Positions 18,129 to 25,675 of a stretch of 64,000 nucleotides of DNA are shown in pieces (positions within the stretch are counted from its first letter, which is position 1; each line of letters starts with the position of its first letter). The position numbers were made by a program, and so were the translations under genes. This DNA is from Bacillus sp. SD088. Its GTDB lineage: Bacteria; Bacillota; Bacilli; Bacillales; Bacillaceae_C. The notes under the pieces are model-generated. The model saw only the letters and a list, made by a program, of their open reading frames with translations. It was not told the origin of the DNA and made no database searches. Location: assembly GCF_017355205.1 (NCBI RefSeq), contig NZ_JADIJK010000001.1, positions 124,001 through 188,000 of the forward strand. The letters are read 5' to 3'.

Positions 18129-19742
18129 TTAACTCTCTTTCCAGCGATCATAAGCATCTTGATGAATTTTTACATATTCCTCAATTTGCATATTTTCAAT
18201 TGTTTGTACGTATTTATCCCAATTTTCTAATGGCTCAACGCCTGTAATAAATTTCGCCTCCATTTGCTCAACATAGGATTTTAAATCCACTTGGATATTA
18301 TTGATCTGTTTCTGCTCATCTTTCTCTAAATAAACGAGAGGAAAGGGAACTTCTGCAAATGGTTCAATTTTTTCGTTTGTTTCCTTCTCAATAAATTGAT
18401 CAAACTCAGATTCATCTTTTCCTTCGATTGGTCTCTCAAGGGCAGGAGCCGCTATTCCGTAAGCAGGTGTGAGTGTACCACGATAATCTTCCATTGATTT
18501 AAACTCTTTCGGTGGATCTTCTAGGTACTCCTTCACGCCATTTTCCCCTTCTTCCCAAAGATATCCTTCAGGCCCTTGGTTCAAAAATTCGTAGCCCTCT
18601 TGTGAATAGAAATAATCAACCCAACGCACAGTTGCTTCTGGATATGGATTGTTTTTCGTAATCGAGAATGTTCCTCTTTGGATAGCTGGATTTCTTGGAA
18701 GTATTGGTTCAGGTGAAACTGAGCTTGTCAATGGATAATACATTGGGTTGTTCATTGATTCCTCTTCCGTTTCTCCTGTTGTAAAGAAGGAATAGAAATC
18801 CGTGAATACACCTAAACGATTATCTTGGCCTTTCGCTTTCTTTTGTTCATCAGATTGCGAAAAGGTTTCTGGATCAAGCAATTCTTCCTTATAGAGTTTG
18901 TTCATAAATGTCAAATACTCTTTATAATTATCGGTAATTGGTGCATATCTTACTTTACCATCGATTTCTTCAATATCCCATTCTTTCATACCAAATGCAG
19001 CGAGTAACCATGGACGCATTGAATTCAGTTTAACATCTGTCAAAGGAATTTCATCTGCTTCTCCATTCCCATTCGGATCTTCCTCTTTAAACCGCTTTAG
19101 CAATTCATAAAATTCATCCGTTGTTTTCGGTAACTCTTTTACGTCCAATGCATCTAACCACTGGCCATTATACCAATTCGGTCCAATATACCAGGAAGCT
19201 GTTGTCAGTTCGTTTACTGTAGGTAAAGAATAAATATGACCATCCAGTGTTGTAATTGATTTTTTAACATCTGGTCTATCTTCAAGCAATTGTTTTAGAT
19301 TTGGTGCATATTCATCAATCAAGTCTTCAAGCGGAATCAGCACGCCTTGTTCCCCGTAATCCACTTCCATTCCGGGAGTTAAATTATTAGTTCCAGCAGC
19401 ATACACCACGTCCGCAATATCACCACTTGCAAAGGCTAAGTTCAATTTTGTTTGGAAATCACTTAGCGGTGGTGTATTGTATTTGAATTCTATATTTGTC
19501 TTCTCTGCATATTCCTGCAATGTCGGCATATCTTTCCATTCTGCCAGGCCTGTTCCTGGTGCCATCATCCTTAAGGTGATATTCTCATCGACAATCGGAA
19601 ATCCTTCTTTTTGAACCTCAACATCCTTCACTTTTCGTGCAGGTTCCTTTTTTCCATCACTTCCTGATGATGATGAACAGGCACTCAACAGCAAGGTCGC
19701 TGATAATATGCCCGTTAAAGCTAACTTAAATGACTTTTTCAA
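18129..19742 (-). CDS. Extracellular solute-binding lipoprotein (LplA-like), copy 3 of 3
   Basis: 537 residues from a TTG at 19742 behind AAAGGGG. The lipoprotein signal MKKSFKLALTGILSATLLLSAC ends in lipobox Cys22. It is closest to the permease genes, so it is probably the original partner and copies 2 and 1 arose by tandem duplication. It shares its C-terminus (QIEEYVKIHQDAYDRWKES) with copy 2. It is preceded by an unusual 20-nt phased repeat in the spacer after lplC (19830-19919). The predicted role is capture of an oligosaccharide at the outer membrane face. Confidence 0.93.
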   Translation of the reverse strand: MKKSFKLALTGILSATLLLSACSSSSGSDGKKEPARKVKDVEVQKEGFPIVDENITLRMMAPGTGLAEWKDMPTLQEYAEKTNIEFKYNTPPLSDFQTKLNLAFASGDIADVVYAAGTNNLTPGMEVDYGEQGVLIPLEDLIDEYAPNLKQLLEDRPDVKKSITTLDGHIYSLPTVNELTTASWYIGPNWYNGQWLDALDVKELPKTTDEFYELLKRFKEEDPNGNGEADEIPLTDVKLNSMRPWLLAAFGMKEWDIEEIDGKVRYAPITDNYKEYLTFMNKLYKEELLDPETFSQSDEQKKAKGQDNRLGVFTDFYSFFTTGETEEESMNNPMYYPLTSSVSPEPILPRNPAIQRGTFSITKNNPYPEATVRWVDYFYSQEGYEFLNQGPEGYLWEEGENGVKEYLEDPPKEFKSMEDYRGTLTPAYGIAAPALERPIEGKDESEFDQFIEKETNEKIEPFAEVPFPLVYLEKDEQKQINNIQVDLKSYVEQMEAKFITGVEPLENWDKYVQTIENMQIEEYVKIHQDAYDRWKES

Positions 19743-19829
19743 GATAAAAACCCCTTTCTTATTTTGAAATTGATCATTAGACCATATTTTGGAAAACGGG
19801 ACGGAGAGCGCTATTATTACCTTAAAAGG

Positions 19830-19919
19830 CCCATTCTCGAACAGAGAACCCCATTTTCCTCAGATAAAACCCATTTCTAAACAAAACAACCCATTTTTCC
19901 TATGAGAAACTCATTCCTG
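19830..19919 (-). repeat. 20-nt phased repeat (AATGGG every 20 nt) in the leader of binding-protein copy 3
   Basis: On the plus strand CCCATT occurs at 19830, 19850, 19870 and 19890, and CTCATT at 19910, giving an exact 20-nt spacing. On the transcribed minus strand the units read AATGGGTTnTnTnTGnGGAA with drift in the last half. The array starts immediately after the lplC stop codon and ends about 90 nt before the copy-3 start. It is too short and too degenerate to code for protein, and the regular spacing suggests a repeated protein- or RNA-binding site. Confidence 0.7.
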
Positions 19920-20825
19920 TTATCCTTTTAATGATCCAATCATCACCCCTTTTACAAAATAGCGTTGTAGGAATGGATAGACAATAATAATTGGTAATGT
20001 TGAAACAATCATTACCCCATACTTAATGACTGCCGCCAACTGTTGCTTATTATTCATGGCTTCTGCTAAGCTACTCGAAATCTCCGTTGAATTAGAGGAC
20101 ATTTCTTGTAACACTAGTATTTCCCTTAGGACAAGTTGTAATGGATATAGTTGCTTATCAGACAAATAAATTAACGCATTAAAGTACCCGTTCCAGTGCC
20201 CAACGCCATAGAATAAAGCCATGACAGCAATAATCGGAGCTGATAAAGGCAAAATAATTTTGGCAAACATCTTGAAATTGGTGCAACCGTCAATAATCGC
20301 TGCTTCTTCCAATTCTGTTGGAATCGAGGTTTGGAAAAATACACGTGCTACAATGATATTCCAGACAGCAGCTGCATTCGGTAAGACCATCGCCCAAACC
20401 GTATCGATTAACCCTAAGTTCCGAACAACTAAATAAGTTGGAATTAATCCACCACTAAAGAACATGGTTAATACGAACATCCCCATTAATAGACCACGTC
20501 CTGAAAGGTCCCGTCGTGACAGTGCATAAGCTGCAGGGATGGTGATCGCTAAATTGATTACTGTACCTAGAGCGGTATAAAAAATCGTATTCAGATAACC
20601 CTTCCAAATATCAGGATTATCAAAAATTAGCTTATAGCCTTCAAATGTAACCCCTTTTGGAAATAACCACATATCTCCTGAATTAACAGCTTTTGGATCA
20701 CTTATCGACGCACTAACGATATAAATCAAAGGATAAAGAACAACAAGCATTGCTAATGTTAAAAAGAGAAAGTTAAAAACCTTAAATATCTTATCAGCCT
20801 TCGTATCTTTTATCACTGATGCCAA
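19920..20825 (-). CDS. ABC sugar transporter permease, LplC/YtcP type
   Basis: 301 residues from a TTG start behind AAGGAGG. Six hydrophobic segments are visible, and the EAA loop that contacts the ATPase is ELEEAAIIDGCTNFKMFAKI. The C-terminus RYFVKGVMIGSLKG is characteristic of the LplC/MalG-type family. It forms the membrane channel with the LplB-like protein encoded 14 bp upstream. The ATPase is absent from the locus, as is common for this family in Bacilli, where a shared MsmX-like ATPase serves several importers. Confidence 0.93.
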   Translation of the reverse strand: MASVIKDTKADKIFKVFNFLFLTLAMLVVLYPLIYIVSASISDPKAVNSGDMWLFPKGVTFEGYKLIFDNPDIWKGYLNTIFYTALGTVINLAITIPAAYALSRRDLSGRGLLMGMFVLTMFFSGGLIPTYLVVRNLGLIDTVWAMVLPNAAAVWNIIVARVFFQTSIPTELEEAAIIDGCTNFKMFAKIILPLSAPIIAVMALFYGVGHWNGYFNALIYLSDKQLYPLQLVLREILVLQEMSSNSTEISSSLAEAMNNKQQLAAVIKYGVMIVSTLPIIIVYPFLQRYFVKGVMIGSLKG

Positions 20826-20839
20826 ATTAATCTACCTCC

Positions 20840-21802
20840 TTACCAAAGACTGGTTTCGCTTGTTTTTTGAGCAATTTTGTTCACAACGATTAACAAGATG
20901 GCGTTAATCACCGAGTTAAATAGACCGACAGCGGCAGAGAAACTATATTGGGCATTTAATAAACCAGATTCATAGACAAACGTAGCGATTACATTGGAAG
21001 ATTCTAGGTTTAATGGATTTTGCAAAAGTAGGATTTTTTCGAAACCCATGGCCAATATATTACCGACATTTAAAATCATCAGGATGACCATTGTCGGTAG
21101 AATCGCTGGTATATTAATATGCCAAATTCGTTGCAATCTCGTTGCCCCATCGACAATTGCTGCTTCGTGATGTTGCGGGCTAACACCTGCAAGGGCTGCC
21201 AAATAAATAATCGTTCCCCAACCAGTGCTTTGCCAAACTCCCGACAAAACGTAGATCGTTTTAAACCATTTAGGGTCTTCCATAAACGGAATAGGTCCTA
21301 TGCCAAAAAAGCCAATAATATGGTTGATAATTCCTGTCGTTGGTGAGAGAAAGGAAATAATCATCCCAGAAATAACGACAACGGCAATAAAATGAGGCGC
21401 ATATGTAACCGTTTGTACAAACCTCTTATATATACCGTCCTTCGCCTCATTCAAAGCTAAGGCTAAAATAATCGGTAATGGAAAACCAACAATTAATTCA
21501 TATACACTAATTCCTAATGTATTTTTTAATAAATCCCAGAAATAGTAGGATTCAAAGAATCTAGTAAAATGTTCAAACCCTACCCATTCACTCCCCCAAA
21601 TCCCGAGTGTAGGAATGAAATCTTTAAATGCAATTTGAACTCCGTACATCGGTACATAATGGAAGATCAAAAAGTATAAAAAAGCAGGTAGAACAAATAC
21701 ATATAGCTGCCAATTCTGTAAGGCCTTACGAAATTTGGTTGTGACAGGCCGACTTTTCAGCTGTACTTTTTGTTGAGTCTCTGTGGTTGTATTCGAGCTC
21801 AT
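20840..21802 (-). CDS. ABC sugar transporter permease, LplB/YteP type
   Basis: 320 residues. The first ~25 residues are polar, followed by six predicted membrane segments and the EAA loop HHEAAIVDGATRLQRIWHIN. YLFFHYVPMYG-like opening (FLIFHYVPMYGVQIAFKDF) is diagnostic of the LplB/YteP group. It is the first gene of the transporter transcript lplB-lplC-SBP3-SBP2-SBP1. The ribosome binding site AAAGGAGG lies 9 nt before ATG. The promoter, palindrome and cre-like site upstream indicate tight regulation of import. Confidence 0.93.
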   Translation of the reverse strand: MSSNTTTETQQKVQLKSRPVTTKFRKALQNWQLYVFVLPAFLYFLIFHYVPMYGVQIAFKDFIPTLGIWGSEWVGFEHFTRFFESYYFWDLLKNTLGISVYELIVGFPLPIILALALNEAKDGIYKRFVQTVTYAPHFIAVVVISGMIISFLSPTTGIINHIIGFFGIGPIPFMEDPKWFKTIYVLSGVWQSTGWGTIIYLAALAGVSPQHHEAAIVDGATRLQRIWHINIPAILPTMVILMILNVGNILAMGFEKILLLQNPLNLESSNVIATFVYESGLLNAQYSFSAAVGLFNSVINAILLIVVNKIAQKTSETSLW

Positions 21803-21821
21803 TCGATTGCCTCCTTTTAAG

Positions 21822-21835
21822 TGAAAGTGTTTTCA
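21822..21835 (-). promoter_or_regulatory. cre-like site (CcpA) near the transporter transcription start
   Basis: TGAAAGTGTTTTCA matches the consensus TGWAANCGNTNWCA at 13 of 14 positions (C to T in the CG core). It sits just downstream of the predicted start point of the lplB transcript, a position where CcpA blocks transcription. Glucose repression of the importer is therefore likely. Confidence 0.6.
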
Positions 21836-21845
21836 GCTTGCCTTT

Positions 21846-21874
21846 ATTCTATTTTTTCGACAACTTGTACACAA
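21846..21874 (-). promoter_or_regulatory. Sigma-A promoter of the lplB transporter genes
   Basis: On the minus strand TTGTGT (21869-21874) and TAGAAT (21846-21851) are separated by exactly 17 nt. The predicted start would be about 37 nt before the lplB ATG. The -35 box lies inside the palindrome at 21857-21882. Confidence 0.55.
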
Positions 21875-21882
21875 TATGTCGA
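21857..21882. promoter_or_regulatory. 26-bp interrupted palindrome, likely operator of the transporter genes
   Basis: The blocks TCGACA, TTGT, ACAA and TGTCGA are separated by 2-nt spacers and are perfectly symmetric. It overlaps the -35 box and spacer of the lplB promoter. Twofold symmetry fits a dimeric repressor better than an AraC-type activator, which normally uses direct repeats, so the binding protein may be encoded elsewhere. Confidence 0.6.
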
Positions 21883-21888
21883 TTTTAA

Positions 21889-21901
21889 TGGAAGCGTTCC
21901 A
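21889..21901. promoter_or_regulatory. TGGAAGCGTTCCA near-palindrome upstream of the lplB promoter
   Basis: A 13-bp near-palindrome with a cre-like AAGCG core, located upstream of the -35 box. Its first ten bases recur upstream of the GH29 gene (11159-11168). Confidence 0.35.
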
Positions 21902-22076
21902 CCTATTAAACTTTTGATAGGACAAACCTTGATAATAGAAGGGCTCACAACGCGCGAATATGTACAAGTTAATCTAATATGTGCGTTTTGCTTCACCTAG
22001 AAAGGCTTATTCTAAAGGAAATAATGTCGAATCTTGGTAGATATATTACCTCCCCTTTGCTTTTAGACAAAAAATA

Positions 22077-22125
22077 GGGGCTGTCCAGAAAGTCAGTAAA
22101 AACTAAGCTTTTCTGTGACAGCCCT
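22077..22125 (-). terminator. Intrinsic terminator downstream of the membrane AraC regulator
   Basis: Read on the minus strand, GGGCTGTC pairs with GACAGCCC across an AG-rich loop and is followed by a T-run (CTATTTTTTGT). It lies beyond the repeat that follows the regulator gene. Confidence 0.65.
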
Positions 22126-22139
22126 TCTTCTAGGCATGT

Positions 22140-22442
22140 AAAAGTTGGTGTGCGGTTGCCTTCCGTTTCAGGGCACGCTTTCCGCGGGGCAAGGCTTGAG
22201 CTTCCTCAGTCGCTGCGCGCCTTGCGGGATGCGGGATCTCAAGGCCATGATTGTCCCTAGCAAACTTTCGGTTTCTTCCTACGATAAGTCAACATCCATT
22301 CGCTTTCCAAGCTCATGGTGTTTCCTTTATCTCAGGCCCACAGGATGTGGGTCAGAACGGCGTTGCGCCAGGACGGCGCGTCTTTAGCCGTTCATCCTTA
22401 TTATGAAAGTTTGTACGTCGCTGATCAGGCGCTTGCGCTTTT
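22140..22442. repeat. Composite family-B/C repeat between the lplB promoter and the AraC regulator
   Basis: Contains the family-B blocks CGCTTTCCGCGGGGC and GAGCTTCCTCAGTCGC, the palindrome CCCACAGGATGTGGG, the block GGCGTTGCGCCAGGACGGCG (also at 38188 and, inverted, near 43230), and ends with GCGCTTGCGCTTTTCTTG, the inverse of the start of family C. It has no credible ORF. Confidence 0.65.
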
Positions 22443-22446
22443 CTTG

Positions 22447-24708
22447 TCACCGGTTTAATTTTCGGTATTGTCCTGGGGTGACTCCTTCTAGTTGTTTGAA
22501 ACGCCGCGTGAAGTTGGCCACATCTTTGTAGCCAACATTCGATACAATTTCTTTAATCGGTTGATTGGTTTCCCTTAATTGTTTTTTTACTGCTTCCATA
22601 CGTAAAGTTAAAACATATTGGGTAAAGGTTTCACCTGTTTGTTCTTTGATAAATTTACTTAGGTATGGAACGGATAAATCAAAATGATAGGCAATGCCTT
22701 CTAAAGTTAAATCATAGCTTGTATAATGCTCCTGAATATATTCCAGCAGCTCTCGACGTAGATGCTGACTACGGTTTTCTGTCTTATCTTCTACTGTTTG
22801 GCATATTTTTAAAATAAGGGGACTAAGGTGTTGACTAAGCTGTTCGACAGATTGAAATTCTCCCAGTTCCTTATAATCGTCCAAATTTAGCGTTAGTTGC
22901 AGCTCCATAGCTGTCTTAATCACGGTGTTGATAATGTCGAAACAAATATATTTTAATGCCTGAATAGACATTTCTGCTTTAGCCAAATTCGATAGCATCG
23001 TATGCAAGGTTTCCAAGGCAACTACCTGATCTCCTTGTTTCAAGCTTTGCGCCAACTTCATTTGATCCTCCCTCGGGTAGCCAAGCGCTTTCTCCCCTGG
23101 GGATCCTAACTCTTCAAAAAATACAAGCCTTCCCTCTGAGACGGCAAACTGATAATCTAAGACAGTCAAAGCCTCAATATAAGAACGATTAATATGATTT
23201 TTCTTTTCGTAACTCGTCCCTACTGTCACAATTAGCACTTTTAACGGTGAGTGCTTCTGAATAAACTGCTGAAGAGTTTCCACAAGCATACGCCGTTGTT
23301 GTTCAAGGTCATCTTTTTCCTTTAGACTTATAATAAATGCCAGAGTATGTTGTTGGTATAGTAAATCAACGCCGTTTACTGTTGCATTTGGTAATGTAAG
23401 TTGGGACAGAGAATCAATGAATTGCTCCCAATTTTGTTGGTTCCCTTCATATTCTCCCTTTTGAAATTCAACGATCGCTACAAAATGAGGCCCTTCATTC
23501 ATTGTCATATTTAAGGCTCGCAGCATCGACTCAATTTCCTGCTCATTCGGAAAACTTTCTTTTAGCATTTTTGTCAATAATTGTTCTTTGGCATACGGTT
23601 TCTGTAAATCTACTGTTTCTGATAAGCTTTTATGATCCTTAAAAATAGTGGTAATTGTTTGACGAATCGCTTCCAGTTCGTTTTCTCCACCCCAATTTGA
23701 CGTCTTTGTACTGCCCATTTTAGCAAATTCAAATAGGCCTTGAATCGGCCGATATTGCTTTTTCCCCAATAAAATAGCGGCAGCTAAACCAACTAGAAGT
23801 ATGATGATCAACAGCACAATGATAAATGTTGCGCGATGAATAACCCGTTCGAAAAACTGGTCCGAATCCATCAGTGTCACAAAAGTCCAGCCACTCATAT
23901 CGGAAGTGACCGTCACCAAAGAATATTTCTGTCCATTAATGCGCGTCGTCTGAACTCCCTTTTTTTCGATGAGCGATGGATCAAGCTGTGAGAATGAGAT
24001 TTCTTCGCCCTTTACTGCTGAGACGATTAGTTGCTGATTTTCATCTAAAATATAAGTATTCCCTTTAAAATCAGCGAGGATATTTTCAATCATATCAGTT
24101 AAAGTCGATTCTTCGATAAAATACATCACAGATCCATATGGATTAGGATTGTTTGGGGCAATCGGAAAAATGAAAGCAATCATCCGATCCCTTACACCAT
24201 TTTTTAAAGTTACATCTCCAACAGGCAGGATGAGTGGTTGGGCTGAGTGTAACTGTTGCACCATGCTGTCTTTTTCCCATGTATCAAATTGATAAATTCT
24301 TTGGGTAAGCGTAGTAAAAGAATACAGTCCATTAGAAGAATAAATCGATTGACCTTGATTATGGAAATACACAAAGAGCTCTTGAATAATGGAGCTATTA
24401 TCTTTATATTTTCTTAATTCATCCTGTGCTTCTTTCCCATAATACCCATGTTTCATCATATAGGGAGTTAAGCGCGGATCATAGGCAATGCTTGATGCAA
24501 TCTTTTCCAATTCTTTGATCCGCTCATTTGTCATATTTTCAACTTGCTCTAATTTATTAATATTGGATTGTTCAATTTCCGTACGCAGGCTTGAAACAGA
24601 ATTATAATAAATAAACACACTCATAAAGACAAAGGGAATTAAAAACACCAATAAATAAGAGATAATATATTTATAGATGAGGCTTGATTTTTCTATTTTT
24701 CCAAGCAT
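22447..24708 (-). CDS. Membrane-anchored AraC-family regulator (YesS/YtdP-like)
   Basis: 753 residues. One membrane segment near residues 13-33, an extracellular sensing region to about residue 285 (dCache-like, with YILDENQQLIVSAVKGEE), a second membrane segment (IIVLLIIILLVGLAAAILLG), a cytoplasmic linker, and a C-terminal AraC DNA-binding domain: LEGIAYHFDLSVPYLSKFIKEQTG and IKEIVSNVGYKDVANFTRRF, then GVTPGQYRKL. This architecture senses an extracellular sugar or binding protein directly and activates adjacent transporter and hydrolase genes, as YesS does for pectin-fragment genes. It lies 21 bp after the DUF624 gene, as yesS and yesL are neighbours in B. subtilis. It is the best candidate for the locus-specific activator. 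Confidence 0.92.
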   Translation of the reverse strand: MLGKIEKSSLIYKYIISYLLVFLIPFVFMSVFIYYNSVSSLRTEIEQSNINKLEQVENMTNERIKELEKIASSIAYDPRLTPYMMKHGYYGKEAQDELRKYKDNSSIIQELFVYFHNQGQSIYSSNGLYSFTTLTQRIYQFDTWEKDSMVQQLHSAQPLILPVGDVTLKNGVRDRMIAFIFPIAPNNPNPYGSVMYFIEESTLTDMIENILADFKGNTYILDENQQLIVSAVKGEEISFSQLDPSLIEKKGVQTTRINGQKYSLVTVTSDMSGWTFVTLMDSDQFFERVIHRATFIIVLLIIILLVGLAAAILLGKKQYRPIQGLFEFAKMGSTKTSNWGGENELEAIRQTITTIFKDHKSLSETVDLQKPYAKEQLLTKMLKESFPNEQEIESMLRALNMTMNEGPHFVAIVEFQKGEYEGNQQNWEQFIDSLSQLTLPNATVNGVDLLYQQHTLAFIISLKEKDDLEQQRRMLVETLQQFIQKHSPLKVLIVTVGTSYEKKNHINRSYIEALTVLDYQFAVSEGRLVFFEELGSPGEKALGYPREDQMKLAQSLKQGDQVVALETLHTMLSNLAKAEMSIQALKYICFDIINTVIKTAMELQLTLNLDDYKELGEFQSVEQLSQHLSPLILKICQTVEDKTENRSQHLRRELLEYIQEHYTSYDLTLEGIAYHFDLSVPYLSKFIKEQTGETFTQYVLTLRMEAVKKQLRETNQPIKEIVSNVGYKDVANFTRRFKQLEGVTPGQYRKLNR

Positions 24709-24729
24709 ATTTCATTCCCTCTTTCCACT

Positions 24730-25347
24730 TCACGATTTCTTCCTTTCAATTCCCATGAAAGCACGCATAGCGAACCACATCACAGGATAGGCCAACATTG
24801 CCGCCCCCATGAATACATATAAAACGGGAATGAAAACAAAAACATAATACAGAATAAGTAAGCAAAGAATAATAGCGATCGTCTCAAACGGCCTGCTGAT
24901 GGCGATGAGAAAAGCTTGTTTTATATACTGAAAGCCTTTCAATTCATAACGCGCAAAAACAGGATAGAAATAGAGGACCGTAATAAAATAGAAGAAACAA
25001 AAAACAAGTAGAATTACGTGCAAAATAGCAGATTGAATTACCTGTTTTGAAATGGTGACATCCCAATATAAAAAGAGACCAAATGCTGTAATAATGAATC
25101 CAAAGCCATTGGCTTTTAAAAACTGACTCTTATAACTCGAATAAAAGGTTCGGAAGATCGATTCTCCCCGTTTTCTTTCGATTGATTTATGAATGACAGA
25201 AAACATGGCCGCGGTTGCCGGAAAAATACCAAAAACACCAAGTCCTAAACAGGTGAAAAGCACCCAAAGGATATGTAAATAAATCAACCTCGCTAACCCA
25301 TCGCCTATTTCATATATCCACCTAAATAAACCTGATACATGTTCCAT
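24730..25347 (-). CDS. DUF624 membrane protein (YesL-like)
   Basis: 205 residues with five or six hydrophobic segments. The opening GLFRWIYEIGDGLARLIYLHILW and the GVFGIFPATAAMF turn are typical of the YesL/DUF624 family. These proteins are nearly always encoded with LplB/LplC-type transporters and YesM/YesS-like regulators. The biochemical role is not known; an accessory function in sugar transport or signalling is inferred from context. It is the first gene of the two-gene unit with the regulator. Confidence 0.88.
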   Translation of the reverse strand: MEHVSGLFRWIYEIGDGLARLIYLHILWVLFTCLGLGVFGIFPATAAMFSVIHKSIERKRGESIFRTFYSSYKSQFLKANGFGFIITAFGLFLYWDVTISKQVIQSAILHVILLVFCFFYFITVLYFYPVFARYELKGFQYIKQAFLIAISRPFETIAIILCLLILYYVFVFIPVLYVFMGAAMLAYPVMWFAMRAFMGIERKKS

Positions 25348-25424
25348 CTTTTTTAATTCCTTTCAAAAACCGACTGTTTCTTACGAATTTTCGATCAATC
25401 GTTTTCCTTTTCTCTTGAATTGCG

Positions 25425-25555
25425 TGTTCAAAAAGAAGGGTAAAAAGGACCAATCCGGCTAGAACCGCTGATGTCGTTGTTCACAGGACATGTCGGTGCT
25501 TAGTCGAAGATCCTTTATCTCGAGGTGACATTTTTACAAGACTTTTCGAACATCC
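25425..25555. repeat. Family-A dispersed repeat, opposite orientation
   Basis: Starts TGTTCAAAAAGAAGGGTAAA and ends with TTTTTACAAGACTTTTCGAA then CATCC. Its interior CTTAGTCGAAGATCCTTTAT is the reverse complement of the block in the copy at 61021-61250. It fills most of the gap between the divergent DUF624 and ywqB genes. Confidence 0.7.
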
Positions 25556-25650
25556 TCTTAATTCTATCATAGAAATAGTTTTTTTCTTTGTCAATGACAT
25601 GCATGTTAGCGTTAATCTCCCCCCCTCTTTTTTATTTTCTCAAATCACGG

Positions 25651-25656
25651 TATAAT
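25651..25656 (+). promoter_or_regulatory. -10 element (TATAAT) of ywqB
   Basis: Perfect TATAAT located 20 nt before the ywqB start codon, with only a T-rich -35 region. The short leader fits a start at the ATG with GGAGG just before it. Confidence 0.4.
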
Positions 25657-25675
25657 AAGGATTTGGAGGTTTGTG

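Noticed and set aside
21857-21882. Reading the palindrome as a terminator
   Set aside because: Stem blocks are short and interrupted, there is no T-tract, and it sits on a -35 box, which fits an operator.
22145-22387. 80-codon plus-strand ORF upstream of the AraC regulator
   Set aside because: It consists of family-B/C repeat sequence and has no ribosome binding site.
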